Origin: Rubellimicrobium sp.
Lineage (GTDB): Bacteria; Pseudomonadota; Alphaproteobacteria; Rhodobacterales; Rhodobacteraceae
DNA: 59,093 bases
Direction: 5' to 3'
Assembly (NCBI GenBank): GCA_020852925.1
Contig: JADYZU010000018.1
Span: 1 to 59,093, forward strand
Shown here: one piece after another, positions 10,429 through 19,240 of the stretch
How positions within the stretch are numbered: the first letter of the stretch is position 1
Layout of the letters: each line of letters opens with the position of its first letter
Notes under the pieces: model-generated
Databases searched by the model: none
Told to the model about the DNA's origin: nothing
Seen by the model: only the letters and a program-made list of their open reading frames with translations
Program-made: the position numbers and the translations under genes

Positions 10429-10443
10429 ATCTCATTATTTGAT
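10429..10443. promoter_or_regulatory. ATC-N9-GAT motif, candidate LysR binding site
   Basis: In the 115 bp between the divergent LysR gene and the binding-protein gene lies ATC-TCATTATTT-GAT, the core half-site arrangement described for several LysR regulators (nod-box-like ATC-N9-GAT). It extends to CAATC..GATTG. The spacer is AT-rich in a GC-rich background. Position is suitable, but binding is inference. Confidence 0.5.
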
Positions 10444-10508
10444 TGAATGGTCTGCTTCTGGTTTACTCGGTCCATCGGCGGGCCGCGGGCCGCCACGGGA
10501 GGGACGGA

Positions 10509-12083
10509 ATGGCATATGAAGGCATGACGCAGGGCGGAATCACCCGGCGGCGATTCGGGCAGGCTGCGCTGGCCACCGGGGGCGCGCTTCTGCTGCCCTG
10601 GGCGACGGCCGCCCGGGCCGAGCCGAAGCGCGGCGGGCGCTTCCGCATCGGCACTTCGGGCACCAACGCTTCGGAGAGCTGGGATCCGGCGACCTGGGGC
10701 ACCAGCGCCAACATGGGCATCGGTGCCTTCGGCTGTGTCTACAACAACCTGGTCGAGATCGGCGCCGACGGCAGCCTGCGGCCGGAACTGGCCGAAAGCT
10801 TCGAAGGGCAGGACAGCGGGCGCGTCTGGCGCTTTGTTCTGCGTTCGGGCGTCACCTTCTCGAACGGGCGCACCCTTGCCCCCGAGGATGTGCTGGCCTC
10901 GATGAACCATCACCGCGGCGAAGAAAGCACTTCGGCCGCCAAGCCGATCCTGGCCTCGGTGACGGATATCCGCATCGAGGACGGCAACACGATCGTCTTC
11001 GAACTCGAGGCGCCGAACGCCGACTTTGCCTATCTGCTCAGCGATTACCATCTGGTGATCGGGCCGGCGGGCGACGGCGGCACCATCGACTGGAGCGCGC
11101 GGATCGGCACCGGCGGCTATGTCGTGACCGAATATTCGGTCGGCACCCGCATCCTGATGGCGCGGCGCGACGACTACTGGAAGCCGGACGCGGCCTGGTT
11201 CGACGAGATCGAGGTGATCGGCATCGACGACGTGGCCGCGCGCATGAACGCGATCATGACCGGCGAGGTCGATGTGATCGGCGGCGCCGACATCGCCACG
11301 GTCGGCCTGCTGGCGCGCAATCCCGACGTGATCGTGGACGAGGTGACGGGCACCCAGCACTTCACCATGCCGATGTTCACCGATCAGGCGCCGTTCGACA
11401 ATCCCGACGTGCGGCTGGCGCTGAAATACGCGATCAACCGCGAGGACATGGTCCAGAAGATCCTGAACGGCCACGGCCGCGTCGGCAACGATCATCCGAT
11501 CGCCCCGGCGAACCGCTATTTCGCGGCCGATCTGCCGCAGCGGGCCTATGACCCCGACAAGGCGCGGTTCCACCTGCGTCAGGCGGGGATGGAGGGGCTG
11601 AGCGTCGATCTGCACGCCTCGGACGCCGCGTTCCGCGGGGCGGTCGATACCGCGGTGCTGTTCGCCGAACATGCCGCGGCCGCCGGGATCACCGTCAACG
11701 TGGTGCGCGAGCCCGCCGACGGCTACTGGTCGAATGTCTGGACGGTCAAGCCCTTTGTCATGTGCTACTGGCAGGGCCGCGTGACCGAGGATCTGATGTT
11801 CACGCAGGTCTATGCCTCGAGCGCGCCCTGGAACGACACCCACTGGAGCAATGCCCGCTTTGACGAGCTGCTGGTGGCGGCGCGCGCCGAACTTGATGAC
11901 GACCGGCGCCGGGCCATGTATTACGAGATGCAGCAACTCGTCTCGGACGATGGCGGCGTGATCGTGCCGATGTATGCCAACTATGTCTCGGTGCGGCGTG
12001 CCAATGTCGCCCGCAACGAGCAGATCAGCTCGACCGCCGAACTGGACGGCTGGAAGTGCGGCGAACGGTGGTGGTTCGCCTGA
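10509..12083 (+). CDS. Peptide/nickel-type ABC transporter substrate-binding protein (SBP_bac_5), Tat-exported
   Basis: A 524-residue DppA/OppA-family binding protein. The N-terminus carries a twin-arginine signal (TRRRFG at 12-17, followed by a hydrophobic stretch and ARA-EP cleavage), so it is probably exported folded. The mature part has the family's hallmark opening RGGRFRIGTSG and the ends-with-solute layout. The start at 10509 is chosen for its GGGAGGGACGGA ribosome binding site; an in-frame ATG 66 bp upstream lies in the promoter region. First gene of a five-domain importer (SBP, two permeases, fused ATPases). The substrate may be a peptide, opine or other small organic molecule. Confidence 0.91.
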   Translation: MAYEGMTQGGITRRRFGQAALATGGALLLPWATAARAEPKRGGRFRIGTSGTNASESWDPATWGTSANMGIGAFGCVYNNLVEIGADGSLRPELAESFEGQDSGRVWRFVLRSGVTFSNGRTLAPEDVLASMNHHRGEESTSAAKPILASVTDIRIEDGNTIVFELEAPNADFAYLLSDYHLVIGPAGDGGTIDWSARIGTGGYVVTEYSVGTRILMARRDDYWKPDAAWFDEIEVIGIDDVAARMNAIMTGEVDVIGGADIATVGLLARNPDVIVDEVTGTQHFTMPMFTDQAPFDNPDVRLALKYAINREDMVQKILNGHGRVGNDHPIAPANRYFAADLPQRAYDPDKARFHLRQAGMEGLSVDLHASDAAFRGAVDTAVLFAEHAAAAGITVNVVREPADGYWSNVWTVKPFVMCYWQGRVTEDLMFTQVYASSAPWNDTHWSNARFDELLVAARAELDDDRRRAMYYEMQQLVSDDGGVIVPMYANYVSVRRANVARNEQISSTAELDGWKCGERWWFA

Positions 12084-12107
12084 TCCGGTGCGACGGCGCA
12101 ACCTGAA

Positions 12108-12142
12108 GGGGCGCGCGCGGCACCGCTGCCCGCGCGCGCCCC
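12108..12142. other. Strong GC hairpin between binding-protein and permease genes
   Basis: A perfect 13-bp stem (GGGGCGCGCGCGG paired with CCGCGCGCGCCCC) with a 9-base loop, 25 bp after the binding-protein stop. No U-tract follows. Hairpins here usually stabilise the upstream mRNA or partly stop transcription, so that binding protein exceeds permease. Function is inferred from position. Confidence 0.6.
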
Positions 12143-12154
12143 GCCTTCCGGTCC

Positions 12155-12184
12155 GTCACCCGGCACGCGCTGCGGCCGGGTGAC
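12155..12184. other. Second hairpin between binding-protein and permease genes
   Basis: A perfect 9-bp stem (GTCACCCGG / CCGGGTGAC) with a 12-base loop, only 12 bp after the first hairpin and 24 bp before the permease ATG. Together the two form a tandem structure in the 125-bp gap. Likely an mRNA-processing or attenuation element. Confidence 0.55.
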
Positions 12185-12208
12185 GGCGCACCCTTCCGGG
12201 GAAACCGA

Positions 12209-13165
12209 ATGACCCGCATCCTCTGGCTCATCCTGCAACGTCTCGCCCTCGGGGTGCTGACGCTGTTCGTCGTGTCGGTCATCATCTTCAGCGCGGTCTC
12301 GCTTCTGCCGGGGGATGCGGCGCAGGAAATCCTGGGACAGTCCGCCACGCCCGAGACCCTGGCCGCGCTGCGTCTGGAACTGGGCCTCGAGCAGCCGCCG
12401 GTCGCCCGTTACATCGGCTGGCTGGGCGGCATCCTTCAGGGCGATTTCGGCCGCTCCATCGCCAGCAACCAGCCGGTCGCCGCGCTGATTTCCGAACGGC
12501 TCGGCAACACGCTGTTCCTGGCCGGGCTGACCGCGCTCATCGCGGTGCCGCTGGCGCTTGCCCTCGGCATCATGGCGGCGCTCTACCGCAACACCCTGTT
12601 CGACCGGGGCGCCAACCTTGTCACGCTGGCGGCGGTGTCGCTGCCCGAGTTCTTCATCGCCTATGTGCTGATCCTGGTGTTTTCGGTGAAACTCGGGGTG
12701 CTGCCGTCGATCTCGAACATCACCTCGAGTTCGGATCTGGGCGAGAGGGTGTTCCGCACGCTGCTGCCGGCGATCGCGCTGACCTTTGCCATCACCGCGC
12801 ATATCATGCGCATGACGCGCGCCGCGCTCATCAACCTGCTGGCGCTGCCCTATATCGAGATGTCCCGCCTCAAGGGCGCCACCCAGCGCCGCGTGGTGGT
12901 GGTCCATGCCCTGCCCAACGCGCTGGCCCCGATCGTGAACGTGGTGGCGCTGAACCTGGCCTATCTCATCACCGGGGTGGTGATCGTCGAGGCCGTGTTC
13001 GTCTATCCGGGCTTTGGCAAGCTTCTGGTCGATTCGGTGTCGAAACGCGACCTGCCGGTGGTGCAGGCGGTGTGCCTCATCATCTCGATGAGCTACATCC
13101 TGCTGAACCTGATCGCGGACATCGTCTCGATCGTCACCAATCCCCGCCTCCTGCATCCGAGGTAA
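12209..13165 (+). CDS. ABC transporter permease (DppB/OppB type)
   Basis: A 318-residue inner-membrane permease. The N-terminal segment (RILWLILQRLALGVLTLFVVS) and the first periplasmic loop with LLPGDAA are typical of DppB-type subunits. The EAA-like cytoplasmic loop (EMSRLKGATQRRVVVVHALPNA) is in the C-terminal half. It pairs with the DppC-type permease that starts 4 bp after its stop. A GGGGAAACC ribosome binding site precedes the ATG. Confidence 0.93.
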   Translation: MTRILWLILQRLALGVLTLFVVSVIIFSAVSLLPGDAAQEILGQSATPETLAALRLELGLEQPPVARYIGWLGGILQGDFGRSIASNQPVAALISERLGNTLFLAGLTALIAVPLALALGIMAALYRNTLFDRGANLVTLAAVSLPEFFIAYVLILVFSVKLGVLPSISNITSSSDLGERVFRTLLPAIALTFAITAHIMRMTRAALINLLALPYIEMSRLKGATQRRVVVVHALPNALAPIVNVVALNLAYLITGVVIVEAVFVYPGFGKLLVDSVSKRDLPVVQAVCLIISMSYILLNLIADIVSIVTNPRLLHPR

Positions 13166-13169
13166 GCCC

Positions 13170-13997
13170 GTGGCATCCCTGTTCCGGACCCTGCGCAGCA
13201 TGCCGCCCTCGGCCCTGATCGGCGTGCTGCTGATCATCCTCTATGTCACGGTCGCCGTCTTTGCCGGGCAGATCGCCCCCTATGCCGAACGCGAGGTGGT
13301 GGGCGCGCAATACCTGCAATGGTCGTCCGACCACTGGCTGGGCACCGACAACCTCGGGCGCGACATGCTGACGCGGCTGATCTACGGCGCGCGCAACACG
13401 CTGGCCATCGCCTTTCTGGCGACCACGCTGGCCTTTGCCATCGGCACGGCGCTGGGGCTTCTGGCGGCGGTGGTGCAGGGGCTGCTGGATCAGGTGCTGT
13501 CGCGCATCGTCGATGTGGTCATGGCGATTCCGGGCCTCATCTTCATCCTGCTGCTGCTGACGATCTACGGCACTTCGGTCACGACGCTGGTGCTGGTGAT
13601 CGCCATCCTCGATTCCACCCGCGTCTTCCGGCTGGCGCGCGCGGTGGCGCAGGGGATCGTGGCGCAGGATTTCGTCGAGGCCGCCCGCATCCGCGGCGAA
13701 GGGATCCTCTGGATCATCCGGCGCGAAGTGCTGCCCAACGCGGCACCGCCGCTCATCGCCGAATACGGGATGCGGTTCTGCTTTGTCTTTCTCACCATCG
13801 CGGCGTTGTCGTTCCTGGGCCTTGGCATCCAGCCGCCGCTGGCCGACTGGGGGTCGATGGTGCGCGAGAATGCCACGCTCATCTCCTTTGGCGACATCAC
13901 CCCGCTTCTGCCGGCCGCGGCGATCGCGATCCTCACCATCGCCATCAACTTTGTCGTGGACTGGGTGCTGCACCGCGCCTCGGGCCTGAGGGAGTGA
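13170..13997 (+). CDS. ABC transporter permease (DppC/OppC type)
   Basis: A 275-residue inner-membrane permease. The motif HWLGTDNLGRDMLTRLIYGAR (about 52-72) is the DppC hallmark, and the EAA loop reads EAARIRGEGILWIIRREVLPN. The start codon is GTG or ATG depending on annotation: the displayed frame begins GTG-GCA-TCC at 13170, four bases after the upstream stop. It is followed 2 bp later by the fused ATPase gene. Confidence 0.92.
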   Translation: MASLFRTLRSMPPSALIGVLLIILYVTVAVFAGQIAPYAEREVVGAQYLQWSSDHWLGTDNLGRDMLTRLIYGARNTLAIAFLATTLAFAIGTALGLLAAVVQGLLDQVLSRIVDVVMAIPGLIFILLLLTIYGTSVTTLVLVIAILDSTRVFRLARAVAQGIVAQDFVEAARIRGEGILWIIRREVLPNAAPPLIAEYGMRFCFVFLTIAALSFLGLGIQPPLADWGSMVRENATLISFGDITPLLPAAAIAILTIAINFVVDWVLHRASGLRE

Positions 13998-13999
13998 CC

Positions 14000-15634
14000 A
14001 TGCAAGACACGCTCCTCACCATCCGCGACCTGCATGTCGACGGGCAGTCCGACGACGGCTGGCGCCCGATCATCAAGGGCGTGAGCCTGAGCCTGCGCCG
14101 GGGCGAGGTGCTGGGCCTCATCGGGGAATCGGGCGCGGGCAAGTCGACGCTGGGCCTGGCGGCGATGGGGTTCCGCCGCGACGGGTGCCGGTTCTCGGGC
14201 GGGAGCGTGCATTTCGACGGGATCGAACTGACCGGGGCGCCGCGGCAGGTGCGGCGCGAGCTGCGTTCGACCCGCATCGCCTATGTCGCGCAATCCGCCG
14301 CGGCAAGTTTCAATCCCGCCTACCGCATCCTGCGCCAGCATTGCGAATTCCCGGTGCTGCGCGGCCGGATGACCCGCGCCGAGGCCGAGGCGGATGCCGT
14401 CGCGCTCTATCGCCGGATGCGGCTGCCCGATCCCGAGGAAATCGGCTTTCGCTATCCGCATCAGGTGTCCGGCGGGCAGTTGCAGCGGGCGATGACGGCG
14501 ATGGCGATGGGGTGTCGGCCCGATCTCATCATCTTCGACGAACCGACGACCGCGCTGGATGTCACCACCCAGATCGAGGTGCTGTCCGCGATCCGCGACG
14601 CGGTGAAATCCTTCGGCACCGCCGCGATCTATGTGAGCCACGACCTTGCCGTGGTGGCGCAGATGGCCGACCGGGTCATGGTGCTGTTGCGCGGCGAGAC
14701 GGTCGAGGAGGCGCCGACGCGGCAGATGCTGGCGGCACCGCAACAGGACTATACGAAGTCCCTCTGGGCGGTGCGCAGTTTCCGCGCCCCCGCGAAAGAG
14801 GTCGAGGCGCCGGTGCTGCTGCGCGCCGAGGGGATTTCCGCAAGCTATGGCAAGGCGCCGGTGCTGTTCGGGGTCGATCTCGAGATCCGTGCCGGGCGGA
14901 CCACCACCGTCGTGGGCGAATCCGGTTCGGGCAAATCGACGCTGGCGCGGGTCATCACCGGCCTGCTGCCGCCGACGCAGGGCCGTGTCCTGTTCGAGGG
15001 GGCGGCCCTGCCGCCCGGGTTCCGGCGCCGGACGCGCGACATGCTGCGCCAGACCCAGATCATCTATCAGATGGCGGATACCGCGCTGAACCCGCGCCAT
15101 ACGGTGCGCGAACTGGTGGGACGGCCGATCGCCTTTTACCGTGGCCTGACCGGCCGGGCGCAGGAAGAGGAGTTGCGCCGCCTGCTGAGCGACATCGAGA
15201 TGGACCCGGATGTCTATCTCGAGCGGTGCCCGGCCGAGCTTTCGGGCGGGCAGAAGCAGCGGATCGGCATCGCCCGCGCCCTGGCCGCCGACCCGCGCCT
15301 GGTCATCTGCGACGAGATCACCAGCGCCCTCGACCAGCTTGTGGCCGAGAACATCCTGAAACTTCTGGTGCGGCTTCAGCGCGAACGGGGGCTGGCCTAC
15401 ATGTTCATCACCCATGACATCGCCACGGTGCGCGCCATCGCCGATGACGTGGTGGTGATGAAGGACGGGCGCGTGGTCGCCGCGGGCCCCCGCGACGTGG
15501 TGATGAACCCGCCGCATGCGCCCTATACCGAACTGCTGCTGTCGTCCGAGCCGCGGATGGATCCGGACTGGCTGAGCGGGGTGATCCGCGAGCGCGGGGC
15601 GGGCACCGCCGAAGGGGCGGGCGGCCGGGGCTGA
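14000..15634 (+). CDS. ABC transporter ATP-binding protein with two fused nucleotide-binding domains (DppD-DppF type)
   Basis: A 544-residue protein carrying both ATPase domains of a peptide-type importer in one chain. The first Walker A (GESGAGKST) is at 42-50 with the signature VSGGQLQR; the second (GESGSGKST) is at 306-314 with LSGGQKQR. Each domain has its own Walker B ([11 protein letters not shown] and [11 protein letters not shown]) and switch histidine. Known relatives include GsiA- and YejF-like fused ATPases. The ATG at 14000 follows GAGGGAGTG and lies 2 bp after the permease stop. The frame is open farther upstream, but that part overlaps the permease and is not family-like. Confidence 0.93.
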   Translation: MQDTLLTIRDLHVDGQSDDGWRPIIKGVSLSLRRGEVLGLIGESGAGKSTLGLAAMGFRRDGCRFSGGSVHFDGIELTGAPRQVRRELRSTRIAYVAQSAAASFNPAYRILRQHCEFPVLRGRMTRAEAEADAVALYRRMRLPDPEEIGFRYPHQVSGGQLQRAMTAMAMGCRPDLIIFDEPTTALDVTTQIEVLSAIRDAVKSFGTAAIYVSHDLAVVAQMADRVMVLLRGETVEEAPTRQMLAAPQQDYTKSLWAVRSFRAPAKEVEAPVLLRAEGISASYGKAPVLFGVDLEIRAGRTTTVVGESGSGKSTLARVITGLLPPTQGRVLFEGAALPPGFRRRTRDMLRQTQIIYQMADTALNPRHTVRELVGRPIAFYRGLTGRAQEEELRRLLSDIEMDPDVYLERCPAELSGGQKQRIGIARALAADPRLVICDEITSALDQLVAENILKLLVRLQRERGLAYMFITHDIATVRAIADDVVVMKDGRVVAAGPRDVVMNPPHAPYTELLLSSEPRMDPDWLSGVIRERGAGTAEGAGGRG

Positions 15635-15660
15635 GCGGCTGTCCGAGGGGCGCGCAGGAG

Positions 15661-15723
15661 GGGGGCGCTGCCCCCCGTCGCCCTGCGGGCGACTCCCCCC
15701 GGGATATTTGAGGACAGATGAAA
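15661..15723 (+). repeat. Dispersed GC-rich intergenic repeat, copy 1
   Basis: A GGGGGCGCTGCCCCCC hairpin is followed by a short GC spacer and CCCCCCGGGATATTTGAGGACAGATGAAA-like sequence (15694-15723). The same block recurs in inverted orientation at 23985-24046 and, cut by the window edge, at 59050-59093. It lies in the 120 bp between the convergent ATPase and P-type ATPase genes. I recall similar blocks from Rhodobacterales genomes; this needs a genome search. Confidence 0.7.
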
Positions 15724-15754
15724 GGGCTGCCGGGTGCCTGCCGGAGGCGGCGCG

Positions 15755-16684
15755 TCAGCCGGACCGGGCCGGGGCCGCCAGGTGGCGGTAGAAGGCGCGT
15801 TTGGCCGCTTCGGTCGCCGCGACATAGAGCAGGACGATCGCCAGCCCCGCCGCGAGGACCGGCAGCGGCAGCGGCACGAAGCCCAGTTCCTGCGACAGGA
15901 ATCCAAGGCCCGGCACCAGCGGGGCGAGGGCGCCTGCGGCGACGGAGGCGATGAGGAGCACCGCGCCGGGCCGGCTTTGCCAGAAGGGGCGGCGCGTGCG
16001 CAGGATCAGGACGACCGCGATTTCGGTCATGAGCGAGATCACGAACCAGGCGCTCTGGAACAGGGCGCGGTCGGCGCTGAACACCGCCAGGAGCAGGCCG
16101 AAGGCCAGCAGGTCGAACAGGGTGCTGATCAGGCCGAACACCACCATGTAGCGGCGGATCGCCCCGATGTTCCAGCGCGGGGCGCGGGCCACGGATTCGG
16201 GATCGACCCGGTCTCCGGCCACGGCGAGCGAGGGGAAATCCGACAGGAAGTTGTTGAGCAGGATCTGCGCCGCCGTCAGCGGCAGGAACGGCAGGAACAG
16301 CGTGCCGATCGCCATGCTGATCATGTTGCCGAAATTGGCGCTTGTGGTGATGGCGATGTATTTCAGCGTGTTGGCGAAGGTGCGCCGGCCGTCCACGAGC
16401 CCGCGGCACAGGACGCCGAGATCGCGTTGCAAGAGCACGATGTCCGCGCTTTCCCGCGCCACGTCGACCGCGCCCTCGACGGATATCCCCACATCGGCAA
16501 GCCTGAGTGCCGGCGCGTCGTTGATGCCGTCGCCCATGTAGGCGACCGAATGGCCGCGGGTCTGGAGTGCGCGGACGATGCGTTCCTTCTGCTGGGGATC
16601 GACTTCGGCGAAGACGTTGCATTCCTCGGCCAGATGAAGCAGCGCATCGTTGCCCGCCCCGGCGATCCCGGCGCCGGTGATCAT
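15755..16684 (-). CDS. Mg2+-type P-type ATPase, C-terminal fragment (split gene)
   Basis: A 309-residue C-terminal part of an MgtA/MgtB-like (P3B) ATPase. It starts MITGAGIAGAG and carries the hinge motif GDGINDAPAL at residues 51-60, then the C-terminal membrane helices. It lacks the phosphorylation site, nucleotide domain and first membrane segments, which are in the reading frame at 16681-18303. The ATG overlaps that frame's TGA by four bases. No clear ribosome binding site precedes it. It could be made by reinitiation or a -1 frameshift, or the locus may be a pseudogene or contain a base-call error. Alone it cannot be an ion pump. Confidence 0.85.
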   Translation of the reverse strand: MITGAGIAGAGNDALLHLAEECNVFAEVDPQQKERIVRALQTRGHSVAYMGDGINDAPALRLADVGISVEGAVDVARESADIVLLQRDLGVLCRGLVDGRRTFANTLKYIAITTSANFGNMISMAIGTLFLPFLPLTAAQILLNNFLSDFPSLAVAGDRVDPESVARAPRWNIGAIRRYMVVFGLISTLFDLLAFGLLLAVFSADRALFQSAWFVISLMTEIAVVLILRTRRPFWQSRPGAVLLIASVAAGALAPLVPGLGFLSQELGFVPLPLPVLAAGLAIVLLYVAATEAAKRAFYRHLAAPARSG

Positions 16685-18303
16685 GCCGGCTCGAGGCCGA
16701 TGGCGCGGGCGACATGCAGCGCGACATGGGGATTGTCGCCGCTGACGATCTTGACCGCGATCCCGAGGCCGGCCAGCGCGGCGATGGTTGCGGCGATCCC
16801 CGGCTTCAGCGGGTCGCTGAACAGCAGGAAGCCGGCAAAGGTCATGCCGGACTCGTCCTCGTGGCCGTAGCGGCGTCCTGGATCGGTGCGGCGGGTGCAC
16901 AGGCCGAGGGCGCGCACCCCTTCGGCGCCATGCCGGGCGACGATGGCCCCGAGGCGCGCGCGCGCGGCATCGTCAAGCGGGACCGGGCCCGCGGGGCCGG
17001 CCAGATGCGTGCAGCAGGCGAGGACCGGATCGAAGGCGCCCTTGGTGACGATCAGGTGGCTTCCGTCGCCGGCATCGACCACGACCGACAGGCGCTTGCG
17101 CGTGAAATCGTAGGGGATTTCGTCGATCCGGGCCGGCAGGGGCGCCCCGGCGCCGTGCCGGTCCGCGGCCAGCAGGATCGCGGCGTCGAGCGGGTTGGCG
17201 ATCCCGGTCTGAAGCCCGGCATTGATCCGGGCAAGGTCGAGGACCGCCGCCGATGGCGTGCCGTCCGGATCGGTGGCGCCGCTCAGTTCGACCTGCCCGG
17301 AGGTCAGGGTGCCGGTCTTGTCGGTGCAGAGGATATCGGCCGTGCCGAGGTTCTCGACCGCGGCGAGGCGGCGCACGATCACGCCCTCCCTGGCCATGCG
17401 CCGCGCGCCGGCGGCCATGGTCACGCTGACGATGGCCGGCAGCAACTCCGGGGTCAGGCCCACGGCCAGCGCCACGGAAAACAGCAGGCTGTCGATCACC
17501 GGCCGGTCGAGCAGCAGGTTCGCGGCAAGGACCAGGGTCACGATCACCGTCATGATGCGCGTCAGCATGACGCCGAAGCCGCGGATGCCGCGTTCGAAAT
17601 CGGTCTCGGGGTCGCGCCCGGCAAGGCGGGCGGCGATGGCGCCGAAGGCGGTGGCGGGGCCGGTCCGGATCACCAGCATCCGCGCGGTGCCGCTGCGCAC
17701 CGAACAGCCGAGGAACAGCGCGTTCCACCGTCCGGCCACCGGCGCCCCGGCGGGCGAGGGCGTGGCGCGCTTCTCGACCGGAAAGGATTCGCCGGTCAGC
17801 GCCGCCTGCGAGACGAGGCAATCCCGCGCCTCGATCACCACCCCGTCGGCCGGCACCAGATCGCCCGCGTCCAGCAGGACGATGTCGCCGGGCACCACGC
17901 CCTCCACGGGGATGTCGGTGCCGGTCCCGTCGCGCAGGACGCTCGCGCGCAGCGCAAGCCGCGCCTGAAGCGCGCGCATCGCCTGCGAGGCCCGCAGTTC
18001 CTGCGAGAAGCCGAGGACCGTGCTTCCGGCGATGATGGCAAGGATGATCCCCGCCTCGGTCCATTCGCCGGCCAGCAGGGCCACCAGCGCGGCAAGGACA
18101 AGGATCAGGACCAGCGGGCTTTCGAACTGGCGCAGCAGCAGGCGCGGGCCGGTCGGCCCCTGCCGGGCGGTCAGGCGGTTGGCCCCGTGGCGCCCGAGGC
18201 GCGCGGCGGCCTCTGGCGCGGTCAGGCCGTCCGGCCCCGACTGCATCAGGCCGAGAAGATCGGCCGCGGGCTGTGCCCACCATCCGGTCGGGACTTCTGC
18301 CAT
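16681..18303 (-). CDS. Mg2+-type P-type ATPase, N-terminal fragment (split gene)
   Basis: A 540-residue N-terminal portion of an MgtA/MgtB-like ATPase. The actuator motif TGES is at 170-173, the membrane motif GLTPELLP (282-289) is diagnostic for the magnesium subfamily, and the phosphorylated aspartate is Asp328 in DKTGTLT. The nucleotide-binding domain follows, with KGAFDP. It ends IGLEPA shortly after the P-domain SGDN motif, in the middle of the P domain. The rest is in the -1 frame at 15755-16684. The two fragments total 849 residues, close to a normal full-length pump. The start has a GGGGGCGCAG upstream sequence. Confidence 0.87.
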   Translation of the reverse strand: MAEVPTGWWAQPAADLLGLMQSGPDGLTAPEAAARLGRHGANRLTARQGPTGPRLLLRQFESPLVLILVLAALVALLAGEWTEAGIILAIIAGSTVLGFSQELRASQAMRALQARLALRASVLRDGTGTDIPVEGVVPGDIVLLDAGDLVPADGVVIEARDCLVSQAALTGESFPVEKRATPSPAGAPVAGRWNALFLGCSVRSGTARMLVIRTGPATAFGAIAARLAGRDPETDFERGIRGFGVMLTRIMTVIVTLVLAANLLLDRPVIDSLLFSVALAVGLTPELLPAIVSVTMAAGARRMAREGVIVRRLAAVENLGTADILCTDKTGTLTSGQVELSGATDPDGTPSAAVLDLARINAGLQTGIANPLDAAILLAADRHGAGAPLPARIDEIPYDFTRKRLSVVVDAGDGSHLIVTKGAFDPVLACCTHLAGPAGPVPLDDAARARLGAIVARHGAEGVRALGLCTRRTDPGRRYGHEDESGMTFAGFLLFSDPLKPGIAATIAALAGLGIAVKIVSGDNPHVALHVARAIGLEPA

Positions 18304-18503
18304 CTGCGCCCCCCTGCCTCGTCCGGGGGGTCATCCCGATCCCCGGCAGATCCGTGGTAGCGTGGCGCGGGCCGCGAAATCCACTGCTCAGTGAACAGGC
18401 CCCCCCGCGCGCGCCCCGCCCCGGGTTTCACGTTGCGCGGTTGCACGGGCTTTGCCATGGTCGCGGGACCGGCCCGCGACGGGCCCCTGAGGGAGTGTCC
18501 GCG

Positions 18504-19229
18504 ATGTGCTGGGGGATCGAAGTCACGGGCGGCATGGTCGCCGCCGGCGTCGCGGGTGCCGCCCTGACCTGGCATCGGGGCGAACGCGCGGCGATCCCGC
18601 TGACCTTGCTGTTCTTCGCGGCGATGGAGGGGTTGCAACTGGCCGGTTACACGGTGATCGACCAGTGCGGATCGCCGGTGAACCGGACCGTCACCGGGCT
18701 GTCGATGCTGCATATCGCGCTCCAGCCGATCGTGATCAACGCCTACATGCTGGCGCTGGCGCGGCCGGACATGGGGCTGGCCGGGCGGCGGCTGGTGCTG
18801 GGGCTGGCGGCGCTGGCGTCGGTGGTGGTGGCGATGCAGATGTTCGCCTGGCCCTGGACGGGGCCGGCCTGCACGCCGGGACGGCCGCTGTGCGGGGTCG
18901 AGTGGTGCACGATCAGCGGCAACTGGCATCAGGGCTGGACCGTGCCCTATGCCGATATCTTTGCCGGGGTCGAACAGGCCGTCGGCATGAATTTCGCCTT
19001 TCCGACCTATGCCCTGGCGGTGTTTCTCATGCCGGTGTTCTACGGGGCCTGGCGGTTCGCGCTGTTTCACCTGCTCATCGGGCCGGTGACGGCGACCCTT
19101 CTGACCAACAACCCGAACGAGGCACCGGCGGTCTGGTGCCTGGCCTCGGTCCTGATCGCGCTGGCGGTGCTGGTCCCGCCGCTGCGCCGCTTCTTCATGG
19201 CCCGCCACCTGCGCGAGGGGGCGGCCTGA
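18504..19229 (+). CDS. Small multipass membrane protein (DUF5765-like)
   Basis: A 241-residue integral membrane protein with about seven hydrophobic segments. It starts MCWGIEVTGGMVAAG, a start that I associate with the DUF5765 family of alphaproteobacteria, though that match is from memory. A Cys/Trp-rich loop (residues about 120-150: WPWTGPACTPGRPLCGVEWC) carries four cysteines. The ATG follows GAGGGAGTG; the frame is open upstream but that part is not membrane-like. It is divergent from the P-type ATPase (200 bp gap) and convergent with the CoA ligase, 11 bp away. Function unknown. Confidence 0.75.
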   Translation: MCWGIEVTGGMVAAGVAGAALTWHRGERAAIPLTLLFFAAMEGLQLAGYTVIDQCGSPVNRTVTGLSMLHIALQPIVINAYMLALARPDMGLAGRRLVLGLAALASVVVAMQMFAWPWTGPACTPGRPLCGVEWCTISGNWHQGWTVPYADIFAGVEQAVGMNFAFPTYALAVFLMPVFYGAWRFALFHLLIGPVTATLLTNNPNEAPAVWCLASVLIALAVLVPPLRRFFMARHLREGAA

Positions 19230-19240
19230 GAAGGGCGCCC

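Noticed and set aside
13319..13999. N-terminal extension of the fused ATPase frame into the permease gene
   Set aside because: The region is inside the DppC-type permease and reads as Gly/Ala/Arg-rich nonsense; the true start is at 14000 with a good ribosome binding site.
16681..16684. Programmed -1 frameshift in the P-type ATPase as the favoured explanation
   Set aside because: No slippery heptamer or obvious downstream stimulatory structure was found, so an indel, sequence error or reinitiation at ATGA is at least as likely.
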